This document shows positions 1-8,862 of a DNA stretch of 64,000 bases, one piece after another. Location of the stretch: NCBI GenBank assembly GCA_022712895.1, contig JAFLJS010000021.1, positions 1 through 64,000 on the forward strand. The letters run 5' to 3'. Positions within the stretch are counted from its first letter, which is position 1. Each line of letters begins with the position of its first letter. The stretch is from Desulfocapsa sp. GTDB lineage: Bacteria; Desulfobacterota; Desulfobulbia; Desulfobulbales; Desulfocapsaceae. Below the pieces are notes generated by a model that saw only the letters and a program-made list of their open reading frames with translations, did not search any database and was not told the origin of the DNA. A program made the translations under genes and the position numbers.

Positions 1-111
1 TCGTAAAAACTCTTCATCTGCTTCGTTACTGAAATATTTCTATCATTACGACGTACCTTAGTACGCCGAAATGATAGAAATATTTCGTGCCTCGCATATG
101 AAGTTTTTTAC
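1..111. repeat. Long imperfect palindromic repeat, copy 1
   Basis: Core GAAATATTTCTATCATTACGACGTACCTTAGTACGCCGAAATGATAGAAATATTTC. Outer arms GTAAAAACTCTTCATCTGC / GCATATGAAGTTTTTTAC are also inverted. Confidence 0.85.
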
Positions 112-160
112 AACCCCATCCTGTTTCTGGGGTTTTTACGAGTTTACCATCCTTGATGGC

Positions 161-272
161 GTCGTAAAACTCTCCATCTCCTTCGTTGCTACACATTTCC
201 TATCATTGCGACGTGCCTTAGTGCTGCGAAATAATAGGAGATATTTGCGTCTTGGATATAAAGTTTTTCACC
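161..272. repeat. Long imperfect palindromic repeat, copy 2 (degenerate)
   Basis: GTCGTAAAACTCTCCATCTCCTTCGTTGCTACACATTTCCTATCATTGCGACGTGCCTTAGTGCTGCG...ATATAAAGTTTTTCAC matches copy 1 with substitutions. Confidence 0.8.
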
Positions 273-366
273 CGAACAAAGGGCATAAATACTTAACCAT
301 CTAAATTCTGGGTTTTTACGAGTTTATCAGCCTTCCTTTTGTATCATGCGAGATTTGTGTGCATGA

Positions 367-423
367 AAGTACATTGACATTTGCGGGTGTGGTGAGGTAT
401 GTTTCTTAAAGTACATGGACATT
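367..423. promoter_or_regulatory. Candidate LexA operator: direct repeat AAAGTACATTGACATT / AAAGTACATGGACATT, 41 bp apart
   Basis: Near-identical 16-mers at 367-382 and 408-423, immediately upstream of the lexA start and its Shine-Dalgarno GGAGGGG. Confidence 0.5.
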
Positions 424-434
424 GGGAGGGGTGT

Positions 435-1061
435 ATGAATTTGACAGAAAAGCAGCAGACATTTTTTACATATCTGCAGAAAAAACTAACAGAAAATGGC
501 TGTGCGCCGAGTTTGCGAGAGGCTGCCGATGATCTTGGAGTGAGTCGCAACGCGGTGGCTCAGCTAATTGGGCAGCTTGAACGTAAAAAGGTAATTGAAC
601 GGGAAGGGCGTTATAGTCGTTCTATTCGAATTTTACCTGAACGTCCTCTTGGCAAGCGAGATCGGGTGCGTGAATTACCGGTGGTGGGGCAGATTACGGC
701 CGGGTTGCCCATGTATGCGCAGCAGGAATGGGACGGATCGGTGCTGGTGGATGGCACAATGTTTTCTGGGAATAATCTCTTTTGTCTGCGCATTCGTGGG
801 AATTCCATGCAGGACTCAGGTATTTTAAATGGTGATCTGGTGATATGTGAACCACGGCAATATGCGGAAAATGGAGAAATTGTGGCTGTTCTTATTGGCG
901 AGGAAGAGGCCACGGTAAAACGTTTTTTTCTGGGAGATAATTATATAGAATTACGTCCGGAAAACAAAACATTTGAGCCTGTTCGTTATCCTTTTTCAGA
1001 GATTATGGTGCAGGGAAAAGTCGTTGGTGTGATTAGGGATTGTTCTAGTTATGACAGCTGA
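435..1061 (+). CDS. lexA: LexA repressor
   Basis: N-terminal wHTH (LTEKQQTFFTYLQKKLTENGCAPSLREAADDLGVS), Ala-Gly cleavage site (GQITAG), catalytic Ser (GNSMQDSGI) and Lys (EATVKRF). ATG at 435 preceded by GGAGGGG. The upstream start at 399 would run through the candidate operator. Confidence 0.93.
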   Translation: MNLTEKQQTFFTYLQKKLTENGCAPSLREAADDLGVSRNAVAQLIGQLERKKVIEREGRYSRSIRILPERPLGKRDRVRELPVVGQITAGLPMYAQQEWDGSVLVDGTMFSGNNLFCLRIRGNSMQDSGILNGDLVICEPRQYAENGEIVAVLIGEEEATVKRFFLGDNYIELRPENKTFEPVRYPFSEIMVQGKVVGVIRDCSSYDS

Positions 1062-1095
1062 TAATCTTATGAAAAATCAAAGTTTGCGATGGATT

Positions 1096-1207
1096 TGTAA
1101 AAAACTTCATATTCGAGGCACGCATAATTTAAATCATTTCGGCGTACTAAGGTACGTCGTAATGATTTAAATTATGCAGTAATGAAGAAGATGAAGAATT
1201 TTTACGA
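1096..1207. repeat. Long palindromic repeat, copy 3 (inverted orientation, covaried arms)
   Basis: TGTAAAAAACTTCATATTCGAGGCACGCATAATTTAAATCATTTCGGCGTACTAAGGTACGTCGTAATGATTTAAATTATGC; perfect 17-bp arms that differ in sequence from copy 1. Confidence 0.85.
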
Positions 1208-2003
1208 ATCCAGCACGGTTGATACTCTTTGTCCGGTACTTGTGGGTACCAGTGGCTACTCCTACACTGAATGGGTGGATGGTGGTTTCTATCCTCAAGG
1301 CACACGAACGCCCGAAATGCTTGCCCTCTATGCAAAGTCTTTTCCGGTGGTGGAGTTGAATTATACCTGGTATCAGATGATTCAGGCAGAAGCTATCAGC
1401 CGCATGATTGCAAGAGCACCGAAAGACTTTCGCTTTGCCGCAAAGCTCACCAGAACACTGACCCATGAACGGGATCGTGACTGGAAGCAGGAACTACAGC
1501 ATTACCGGGAAGGTATTAAGCCCCTGCAAGAACAACTGGCAGCAATCTTGATTCAGTTGCCGCCTGATTTTACCTGGAGTGTGAAAAACCGTTATTACCT
1601 CGCATGGCTTCTGGACAGCTTGCACGATTTTCCGGTGGCCGTGGAGTTTCGCCATGTTTCCTGGGCCAGAGATTCTGTTTTTGCAGAACTGGAACAGCGG
1701 CAGGTAACCCTGGTCACGGTGGATGCACCTAACATACCCAAATTGTTCCCCTATGTTGACCTTGTTACCAACCCATCTCTTTTCTTCGTTCGTTTTCATG
1801 GCCGTAATCTGCAAGGCTGGCAGTCTGGAAATATGCAACAGAAGTTTGATTACTCTTACTCTAAAGATGAGTTGCAGCAATGGAATGACACCCATTTGCA
1901 CAGTTTGCGAACACGTGCAGAAAAGGGAATTATCTTTTTTAATAACCATGTCCGTGCCCAGGCTCCTGCAAATGCACATTGCTTACAGGCACTCATTGCG
2001 TGA
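1182..2003 (+). CDS. DUF72 / YecE family protein
   Basis: VGTSGYSYTEWVDGGFYPQGT...FPVVELNYTWYQM...FRFAAKLTRTLTH...FNNHVRAQAPANA is a typical DUF72 pattern. Confidence 0.85.
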   Translation: MKKMKNFYESSTVDTLCPVLVGTSGYSYTEWVDGGFYPQGTRTPEMLALYAKSFPVVELNYTWYQMIQAEAISRMIARAPKDFRFAAKLTRTLTHERDRDWKQELQHYREGIKPLQEQLAAILIQLPPDFTWSVKNRYYLAWLLDSLHDFPVAVEFRHVSWARDSVFAELEQRQVTLVTVDAPNIPKLFPYVDLVTNPSLFFVRFHGRNLQGWQSGNMQQKFDYSYSKDELQQWNDTHLHSLRTRAEKGIIFFNNHVRAQAPANAHCLQALIA

Positions 2004-2005
2004 GC

Positions 2006-3175
2006 ATGCGGGATAGATCCATCATTCATTTGAATGTCACTGATTTTGCTGTGGCTGTTGAACGGGTCTGTGATCATTCTCTGGCGAACGTTCCTTTGAT
2101 TGTTGCGCCCAGTCACGCTGCCCGCGGAGTTGTTTATGATATGAGTGAAGAAGCTTATCAGGATGGGGTTAAGAAAGGGATGCCGCTTTCTCTTGCTCGT
2201 CGTTATTGTCCAGCAGCTCATATTCTTGATCCTCGGATTTCATTGTATAGAAAGGCTATGACAGCTCTTGTTAAGGAGGTCGCGAGCTACACACCTCTAG
2301 TTGAACAGGGAGAAGAAGATGGCCATCTTTTTATGGATGTTACCGGAACCCATCGTCTGCACGGGCCACCGCCGGATATCGCCTGGCGGCTCCGTAAACG
2401 TGTTGTAAAAAGTCTGAGTCTTGACCCAGTCTGGAGTCTTGGCAGCAATAAGTTGGTAGCAAAAGTAGCTTCTCGAGTGGTTAGGCCATTTGGCGAAATG
2501 ATTGTTGGTCTCGGGGATGAGCATGCTTTCCTGGAGCCGTTATCCCTTGATTTATTACCGGGTCTGTACGCAGCTGAGAGGAAACTTATGGTTGATTTTA
2601 ATCTTGTAACCATTGGTGATCTTGCCCGTTTGAGCAGAAAGCAATTGCTGGTGCCTTTTCAAAAACGTGGTAGCTATCTGTATGACGCCAGCCGTGGACG
2701 AGATGTTACACCGGTTTTAGCTGGAGTTGATCGCAGTCTTAAGATTACCCGGGAACATGTTTTTGCAGAAGATACACAGAAGGTTCAGGAACTGAAAGTT
2801 GTGCTCACCGGATTTGTCCATGAACTGGGCCGCCGTTTACGACAAAAGAAGATACTGGCTCGGCGTGTTGTCGTGTCACTTAGCTATAGTGATGGTTGCA
2901 GTGTCAGTCGTCAGGCGACAGATCATAACGGGACCGATAATGATTTTGCACTGCGAAATCTTGCTTTAACCGCCCTTACCAGATCCTGGAAACGTCGTAT
3001 TCGTATTCGTGGTTGTACGCTCAGTTGTGATCGTTTTTTACCACGATCGCCACAACAGTCTCTCTTTGTCATGCGACCAGTGCAGGAAGTGCAGCAGGAA
3101 AAATTGCTGTCGGCAATGGATGCTGTTTGTGATCGATTTGGTCATAACAGTTTGCGCCTTGGTTCCTGTTTTTGA
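2006..3175 (+). CDS. imuB: Y-family DNA polymerase homologue, ImuB-like, probably catalytically inactive
   Basis: Y-family scaffold (RGVVYDMSEEAYQDGVKKGMPLSLARRYCP...YTPLVEQ). Motif I reads IIHLNVTDFAVAVE in place of HIDMDxFFASVE, and the S-x-DE motif is replaced by GEEDGHLFMDVTG. A GTG at 2000 overlaps the DUF72 stop (GTGA); ATG at 2006. Confidence 0.75.
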   Translation: MRDRSIIHLNVTDFAVAVERVCDHSLANVPLIVAPSHAARGVVYDMSEEAYQDGVKKGMPLSLARRYCPAAHILDPRISLYRKAMTALVKEVASYTPLVEQGEEDGHLFMDVTGTHRLHGPPPDIAWRLRKRVVKSLSLDPVWSLGSNKLVAKVASRVVRPFGEMIVGLGDEHAFLEPLSLDLLPGLYAAERKLMVDFNLVTIGDLARLSRKQLLVPFQKRGSYLYDASRGRDVTPVLAGVDRSLKITREHVFAEDTQKVQELKVVLTGFVHELGRRLRQKKILARRVVVSLSYSDGCSVSRQATDHNGTDNDFALRNLALTALTRSWKRRIRIRGCTLSCDRFLPRSPQQSLFVMRPVQEVQQEKLLSAMDAVCDRFGHNSLRLGSCF

Positions 3176-3177
3176 AT

Positions 3178-6111
3178 ATGTTTCTCCTCTCCGTTTATTC
3201 TTATTATTCCCTGATGCGTGGCTGCAGCTCTCCTGACAGAATTTGTGCCCGTGCGCGTGACCTCGGGTTCTCAGGGATTGCTCTTACAGACCATAATTCC
3301 TTAACCGGGATATGGGAATTTTTGGCAGCGTGTAAAAAATATTCCCTGCATCCGATTATTGGTGCAGAACTAAGAGCCAAGGACTCGGGTTTTTCAGTAG
3401 TTTGCCTGGTACGAAACCATGAAGGGTATGCTAATTTATGCAATTGGATAAGTCTTCTGAAAAAAAGAAATGATTTTAGTCTGTTGAATCTTGGGGAGAT
3501 GGACAGTGATGGTTTGTTTGTCCTTTCTTCTTCGCTAACTCTTTTGCAAACACTTCAAGCCAGTTCAGTGGCTATCGTTGCCGATCTGGGCAGTAAACCA
3601 ACAGAGCAGGGAGGGGTACTTCGCAAGTGGGCCAGCGAAAATAACATACCAGCAGTGGCAACCGCTTCAGCAGTGATGGCTAGCAAGGAGGAGCAGGGCC
3701 TTTTTGCTTTAATGCAGGCTATTCGGAACAACCATCATTTTGAGCCCTACGCAACAGGAGATGAGCGACCTCTTTTTCTGGAGACACCGGAAACATATAA
3801 GGATCGTTTTTCTGTGTGGCCGGAAGTGTTGCCTGCGACAGAACTATTGGCAGAACAGTGTCATTTTCGAGGGCCTGAATTTGGGTTGGTTATGCCGCCC
3901 TGGCAGGAAGGAAAGGATTGTGTTGCCGCCCTCCGAGAGAAAGCATATGCCGGGGCGTGTATTCGTTACGGTGAGGACCTGTCCGAGGCTGTGGTAGAAC
4001 GTCTGGAGCATGAACTCAAAGTTATTGATTCCATGGGCTTCTCCTCATATTTTCTGGTGGTTCGGGATATTGTTCATGATTACTTTGCAAACAGCGCCAG
4101 GTCAGTTCCTCGTATCTGTGGGCGGGGCTCGGGAGCTGCGTCGTTGGTTGCCTACTGTTTGGAGATTACAAATGTCTGTCCTTTGAAGCATAATCTTTAT
4201 TTTGAGCGATTTCTCAATCCCGGACGATCTGACGCACCGGATATCGATATAGATTTTGCCTGGGATGAAAGAGATTCCATTCTTACCCATGTGCTGCAAA
4301 AATACAAAGACCATGCAGCAATGGTCGCAACCATCATTCGCTTTCAGCCCCGTATGGCGATTCGGGAAACGGCCAAAACTTTTGGTCTGGCGGCAGGTGA
4401 AATATCTTCTCATATCAAAATGTTAGGTCGTAAGGTGCCTGGTAAAACGGCACTGACAGATCCCTGGCCGCAGATTATGCAGCTTGCCGCACAACTGGTA
4501 AATATTCCACGCCATATTTCTGTTCATCCCGGTGGCGTGGTGATTACTCCCAAGCCGTTGCATCATTATGTGCCCGTAGAGTTGGCAGCTAAAGGAGTAC
4601 CCATTATTCAATGGGATAAGGATGGTGCAGAGGAGGCGGGGCTTGTTAAAATTGATCTGCTTGGTAACAGGAGCCTTGCTGTTATACGTGATTGCATTAA
4701 TTCTATTTCTAGCAGTGAACGAAGTTTTGATGAAGAATACTGGCAGCCGGAAGAGGATGATGCCACCAAAAAAAACATCGCTGCTGGTAAAACAATGGGT
4801 TGCTTTTATATCGAGAGTCCGGCCATGCGTCTGTTACAGAAAAAGGCAGGTAGTGGTGACTTTGAACAGCTCGTTCTGCAGTCTTCCATCATTCGCCCAG
4901 CTGCCAATGAATTCGTGAGGGAGTATGTGCGTCGTCTGCATGGTGGCGTCTGGCAGCATCTGCATCCAAGTTTACGCAATGTGCTTGATGAGACCTATGG
5001 ACTTATGGTGTATCAGGAAGATGTGTCACGGGTTGCCGTGGCAGTTGCAGGATTCACCCATGTGCAGGCAGATGGGTTACGTAAGGTGATGTCTAAAAAA
5101 GATAAGGTTTTACGTTTGCAAGATTACCATGCTCGTTTTGATGCGGGCTGTAAAGCCAATGGGCTTGCCTCTGATATACGAAAAAGCCTATGGCAGATGA
5201 TGATGAGTTTTGATGGCTACTCTTTTTGCAAAGCCCATTCTGCCTCTTATGCCCGGGTCTCTTATCAGGCAGCATACCTAAAAACCCATTATCCGGCAGA
5301 ATTTATGGCCGCAGTAATTTCCAATCAAGGTGGGTATTATCCGACTTTTGCGTATGTCTCCGAGGCAAAGCGATTGGGGATAAGGATCTTATCTCCTTGT
5401 GTGAATGCAAGTGGTGTGCATTGGCTAGGGCAGCAAAAAGAGATACGAGTTGGTCTGCTTTCCATTCGTGATTTATCACAAAAAAGTATACTGAATATTA
5501 TTCGGAATAGGAAAAGTGGGGTCTATCGTTCAAGTATTGATTTCTGGCAGAGAGTACCATTGCATCAGGATGAAAGTAGAGCACTTATACAGGCGGGGGC
5601 ATTGGACGGTTTTGCAGAGAACAGGAACAGAAGCATACTTTTCTGGGAACTTTCCCAGTTTCATTGCGTGGGGAAAATGCAAAAGTCGAACTCTCTCTTT
5701 GATCTTAAATTTCCTCCGGCTCCTGACTTATCTGACGTTTCACGTCTTGATCGATTACGGCAGGAATATCAAGTGCTGGGTTTTCTTTGTGATGAACACC
5801 CTCTCTTGCTCCATGGTGATGTCCTGAATGGGAGGACAAAAGGTCGAGATATACCAGCCCAGAGCGGCAAACAGGTTGCATTTGCAGGGTGGCTGATCAG
5901 TGGTAAACTCGTTTCAACAAAGACTGGTGAGGCCATGGAATTTCTGACTTTTGAAGATGAAACTGCACTGGTGGAGACAGTCTTCTTTCCGAAAGTGTAC
6001 CGACGTTATGCCACACGACTATCTACAGGTAGAGCATATATATTGTGGGGAATAGTGGAGGAGGAGTTTGGGGCAGCAACACTTACTGTGGATAAAGTGA
6101 GAGCGTTATGA
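3178..6111 (+). CDS. dnaE2: Error-prone DNA polymerase III alpha subunit DnaE2/ImuC
   Basis: PHP domain (ALTDHNSLTGIWEF), catalytic PDIDIDF, SFDGYSFCKAHSASYARVSYQAAYLKTHYPAEFMAA, and a C-terminal OB-fold-like region. A TTG at 3172 overlaps the imuB stop. Confidence 0.92.
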   Translation: MFLLSVYSYYSLMRGCSSPDRICARARDLGFSGIALTDHNSLTGIWEFLAACKKYSLHPIIGAELRAKDSGFSVVCLVRNHEGYANLCNWISLLKKRNDFSLLNLGEMDSDGLFVLSSSLTLLQTLQASSVAIVADLGSKPTEQGGVLRKWASENNIPAVATASAVMASKEEQGLFALMQAIRNNHHFEPYATGDERPLFLETPETYKDRFSVWPEVLPATELLAEQCHFRGPEFGLVMPPWQEGKDCVAALREKAYAGACIRYGEDLSEAVVERLEHELKVIDSMGFSSYFLVVRDIVHDYFANSARSVPRICGRGSGAASLVAYCLEITNVCPLKHNLYFERFLNPGRSDAPDIDIDFAWDERDSILTHVLQKYKDHAAMVATIIRFQPRMAIRETAKTFGLAAGEISSHIKMLGRKVPGKTALTDPWPQIMQLAAQLVNIPRHISVHPGGVVITPKPLHHYVPVELAAKGVPIIQWDKDGAEEAGLVKIDLLGNRSLAVIRDCINSISSSERSFDEEYWQPEEDDATKKNIAAGKTMGCFYIESPAMRLLQKKAGSGDFEQLVLQSSIIRPAANEFVREYVRRLHGGVWQHLHPSLRNVLDETYGLMVYQEDVSRVAVAVAGFTHVQADGLRKVMSKKDKVLRLQDYHARFDAGCKANGLASDIRKSLWQMMMSFDGYSFCKAHSASYARVSYQAAYLKTHYPAEFMAAVISNQGGYYPTFAYVSEAKRLGIRILSPCVNASGVHWLGQQKEIRVGLLSIRDLSQKSILNIIRNRKSGVYRSSIDFWQRVPLHQDESRALIQAGALDGFAENRNRSILFWELSQFHCVGKMQKSNSLFDLKFPPAPDLSDVSRLDRLRQEYQVLGFLCDEHPLLLHGDVLNGRTKGRDIPAQSGKQVAFAGWLISGKLVSTKTGEAMEFLTFEDETALVETVFFPKVYRRYATRLSTGRAYILWGIVEEEFGAATLTVDKVRAL

Positions 6112-6230
6112 TGTTCTATCGGTTGATGGAATGAAAAACAAAAGTAGTAAAAAATGCAATGGTGACATATAATTGGCTTCAAAAGTGTTCTCTCACAGTC
6201 ACCGTCGGTTATTGCGATCATACAATACAA

Positions 6231-6408
6231 GATGGCGTCGTATTTATGCCCGTAGTTAGGGTGAACACTCTCCATCGCCTTCGTCGCTGCACAGTTTCTA
6301 TCATTGCGACGTGCCTTAGTACGCTGAAATGATAGAAAATATTTTCTTCTCGGATATGAAGTTTTTTACGTAACCATCTAAATTCTGGGTTTTGCGAGTT
6401 TATCATAC
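6231..6408. repeat. Long palindromic repeat, copy 4, with trailing AACCATCTAAATTCTGGGTTTT(TA)CGAGTTTATCA tail
   Basis: TTTCTATCATTGCGACGTGCCTTAGTACGCTGAAATGATAGAAA core. The tail is shared with positions 294-331. Confidence 0.8.
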
Positions 6409-6415
6409 AAGAGAA

Positions 6416-7345
6416 ATGGAATTGAGAAAGAAAAGTGTTTATACAACTGCTCTTCGAGTTGGTGTCAGTGTGACACTTCTTACCTGGCTTTTTTCCAAAA
6501 CTGACTTGGCAACTATAGTGGAAATATTTGCTAACTTGCCATTTTCGATATGGTTAATGACAGTCTTCTCTTTTTTCTCTCTCTGCACCATGGCAGCAAC
6601 TCGCTGGTTTTTTTTGTCTGGAATCCTTGGGTTGTCAGGTAAATGGCTTACCTTCGTCGTCTACTATTTCATAGGACTGTTTTTTAATTTGTTTCTGCCC
6701 ACCAGTATCGGCGGTGATTTCTTTAAGATTCTATTTGTTTCAAAGGGAAACAAAAGCATGCTGGTGGGTACCTGTAGTGTTGTTACTGATAGATTGATCG
6801 GGCTGCTGACCATGTTTTTAACGGGAACAGGTGCGGTATTACTGTATCCACAAGTGGTGTTCTCCGGGAAAACGGAATGGCTTTTTTATATTAGTACTTT
6901 TGGAGCTGTGGGGCTGTTTGTAGGTCTTCCTCTGTTGTACCGCTTACTTCGCACCTTGCGACCTGCCTTTGGTGAAGAACTTGTTGTTTTGATGAGAATA
7001 TGGCGATATCCTAGTGTATTACTGAAGATTTCTGCTCTTTCAGTTGGCTTGAATGTTATTCTTGTTGTGATTATAATTGTATTGGCAAAAAATATAGGGA
7101 TTGATTTGCATCCGAGTTACTATTTCGCGATCTTTCCATTAACAGCAATCATCACAGTTCTGCCTGTCAGTTTTAATGGTATCGGATTGAGAGAAGGTGC
7201 TTTTGTTTACTTGTTGTCCCTGCAAAATGTACCCTTTGAGAAAGCGTTTACATTGAGTCTCTGCCTTTTTACTGTACAGTGTAGTGCCAGTCTTGTGGGT
7301 GGTATTGGCTATGCAATGGGGATTCATAAAAAAGCAAATGATTGA
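6416..7345 (+). CDS. Lysylphosphatidylglycerol synthase TM / UPF0104 family flippase-like membrane protein
   Basis: Polytopic; FFNLFLPTSIGGDFFKILF and PVSFNGIGLREGAFVYLL motifs. ATG at 6416; the longer ORF start (TTG 6392) lies in repeat DNA. Confidence 0.75.
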   Translation: MELRKKSVYTTALRVGVSVTLLTWLFSKTDLATIVEIFANLPFSIWLMTVFSFFSLCTMAATRWFFLSGILGLSGKWLTFVVYYFIGLFFNLFLPTSIGGDFFKILFVSKGNKSMLVGTCSVVTDRLIGLLTMFLTGTGAVLLYPQVVFSGKTEWLFYISTFGAVGLFVGLPLLYRLLRTLRPAFGEELVVLMRIWRYPSVLLKISALSVGLNVILVVIIIVLAKNIGIDLHPSYYFAIFPLTAIITVLPVSFNGIGLREGAFVYLLSLQNVPFEKAFTLSLCLFTVQCSASLVGGIGYAMGIHKKAND

Positions 7346-7398
7346 ATCGGTTTGCGACAGGTCCTCTTCTGACAACTATTCATTCAACTGAGTTTATC

Positions 7399-8748
7399 AT
7401 GTCTCTTCATTTTAAAGTTTCCAAATATCTGCTCCCGTATCGCATTCTTCAGTTTAAACGAAAATGGGAAGCACTACAGTACAGTGCTCCTGAGTCTGTT
7501 GCGCAGTATCAGCTTGAAAGAATAAAGAAGGTAATTAAACACTGTCGACAACATGTTCCCTATTATAGGGATCTCTTTCAAGAAAACGATATCCATCCAC
7601 AAGATATTCATTCCCTCCGTGATCTCCAAAAAATTCCCGAGTTGTCAAAAGATATATTACGGGAACAGCAGGAGCGAATGGTTTCAGAAAAGGGCTGGCA
7701 TTTTTTACGAGAACAACTCCTCACCAGTGGAACCACTGGGGATAAGATCAGTATATGGGTGAACCCCGTTGCTCGGGCTCAGGAGTTTGTTCGTTACTGG
7801 CTTTTTTTTCAGCGGGGAGGCTATGGTATAGGCAAATCCTTTGCTGAGTTTTCCAGCGACTTTTTTATCGATCAGGAAAACCCCCTGCAAGTGCTCTCTC
7901 AAAAGAATCCGATTACGAATCAACTGCTGCTGAACACGTCCTATATCTGTCAAGAAAATGCTCGTCAATATCTGGATTTGATGAGGAAAAACAAAGTATT
8001 ATTTGTTAAATCCCGCCCCTCTTCTCTCTATATCTTTTCTCAGTATATTCAAGAGCAGGGTGCAATAGATCTGGGGATACAATGTGTCTTCACTATTGGT
8101 GAGCCTCTGCATATTCATCAAAGGCAAGTCATAGAGAAAACATTCGGCTGTCAGGTTTTAGATTTTTACGGTCACATGGAACGGGTAGTAGCTCTTTCTG
8201 AATGTACCCATGGAAGGATGCATGTTGATGAAGGCTATGGCTTGGTTGAATTTCAGGATGTGTCAAATCATTCCGAAGAGGATGGCAGCAGGAAATCACG
8301 TCTTCTGGGAACAACTATGCACAATCTGTTAATGCCATTTATTCGCTATGATACAGGTGATCTGGTTGAGCCCGATAATACAGGACAACCATGTCCATGT
8401 GGAAACACATCCCGAGTTGTCAAACGCATTTATGGCCGGACGGAAGATGTGATCATCAGTCAGGATGGAGCGACTTATCCCGCACTCTTTCTCATTTTTA
8501 ATATGATCAGTGGAATTAAGATGGGGCAGATTATCCAGGATGATCTGCTCTTTTTCCGAGTGAATATCTATCCTGACAATGAACTGTATAATAAAACTCA
8601 GGAAGAGGAGCTTTTGTTTTATTTGAAAAAATATCTTGGTCAAAATGCCAGCATAGATATCCATATTGTTGATGTAAAGGGTTTTGATTACGGCAGTTCA
8701 GGGAAGTTTCGCTCTGTTATTTCTTCGGTAGGCAGTTCCTGGCAATAA
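7399..8748 (+). CDS. PaaK/CapK-like AMP-binding ligase (phenylacetate-CoA ligase family)
   Basis: LLTSGTTGDKISIWV (P-loop-like), YGHMERV, FIRYDTGDLVEPDNTGQPCPCGNTSRVVKRIYGRTEDVI. Confidence 0.8.
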   Translation: MSLHFKVSKYLLPYRILQFKRKWEALQYSAPESVAQYQLERIKKVIKHCRQHVPYYRDLFQENDIHPQDIHSLRDLQKIPELSKDILREQQERMVSEKGWHFLREQLLTSGTTGDKISIWVNPVARAQEFVRYWLFFQRGGYGIGKSFAEFSSDFFIDQENPLQVLSQKNPITNQLLLNTSYICQENARQYLDLMRKNKVLFVKSRPSSLYIFSQYIQEQGAIDLGIQCVFTIGEPLHIHQRQVIEKTFGCQVLDFYGHMERVVALSECTHGRMHVDEGYGLVEFQDVSNHSEEDGSRKSRLLGTTMHNLLMPFIRYDTGDLVEPDNTGQPCPCGNTSRVVKRIYGRTEDVIISQDGATYPALFLIFNMISGIKMGQIIQDDLLFFRVNIYPDNELYNKTQEEELLFYLKKYLGQNASIDIHIVDVKGFDYGSSGKFRSVISSVGSSWQ

Positions 8749-8862
8749 GGACGTATATGATTCTTGTATGCTTTGGATATATGTTGTAAGATTGTATAAT
8801 TACTGTCTAAAGTTGGTTGGCTGTCGGTCGTTTCTCTAAAATTTTGTTAAAGCGAGGGGTTT

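Noticed and set aside
71-304. 77-aa ORF in the leading repeats
   Set aside because: Translation consists of palindromic repeat DNA; no plausible start context or homology.
1494-1979. 161-aa minus-strand ORF opposite DUF72
   Set aside because: Fully antisense to a recognisable DUF72 gene; composition looks like a shadow ORF.
7342-7398. Upstream start for the PaaK-like ligase
   Set aside because: The first 19 codons overlap the previous gene end and lack family similarity; ATG at 7399 fits better.
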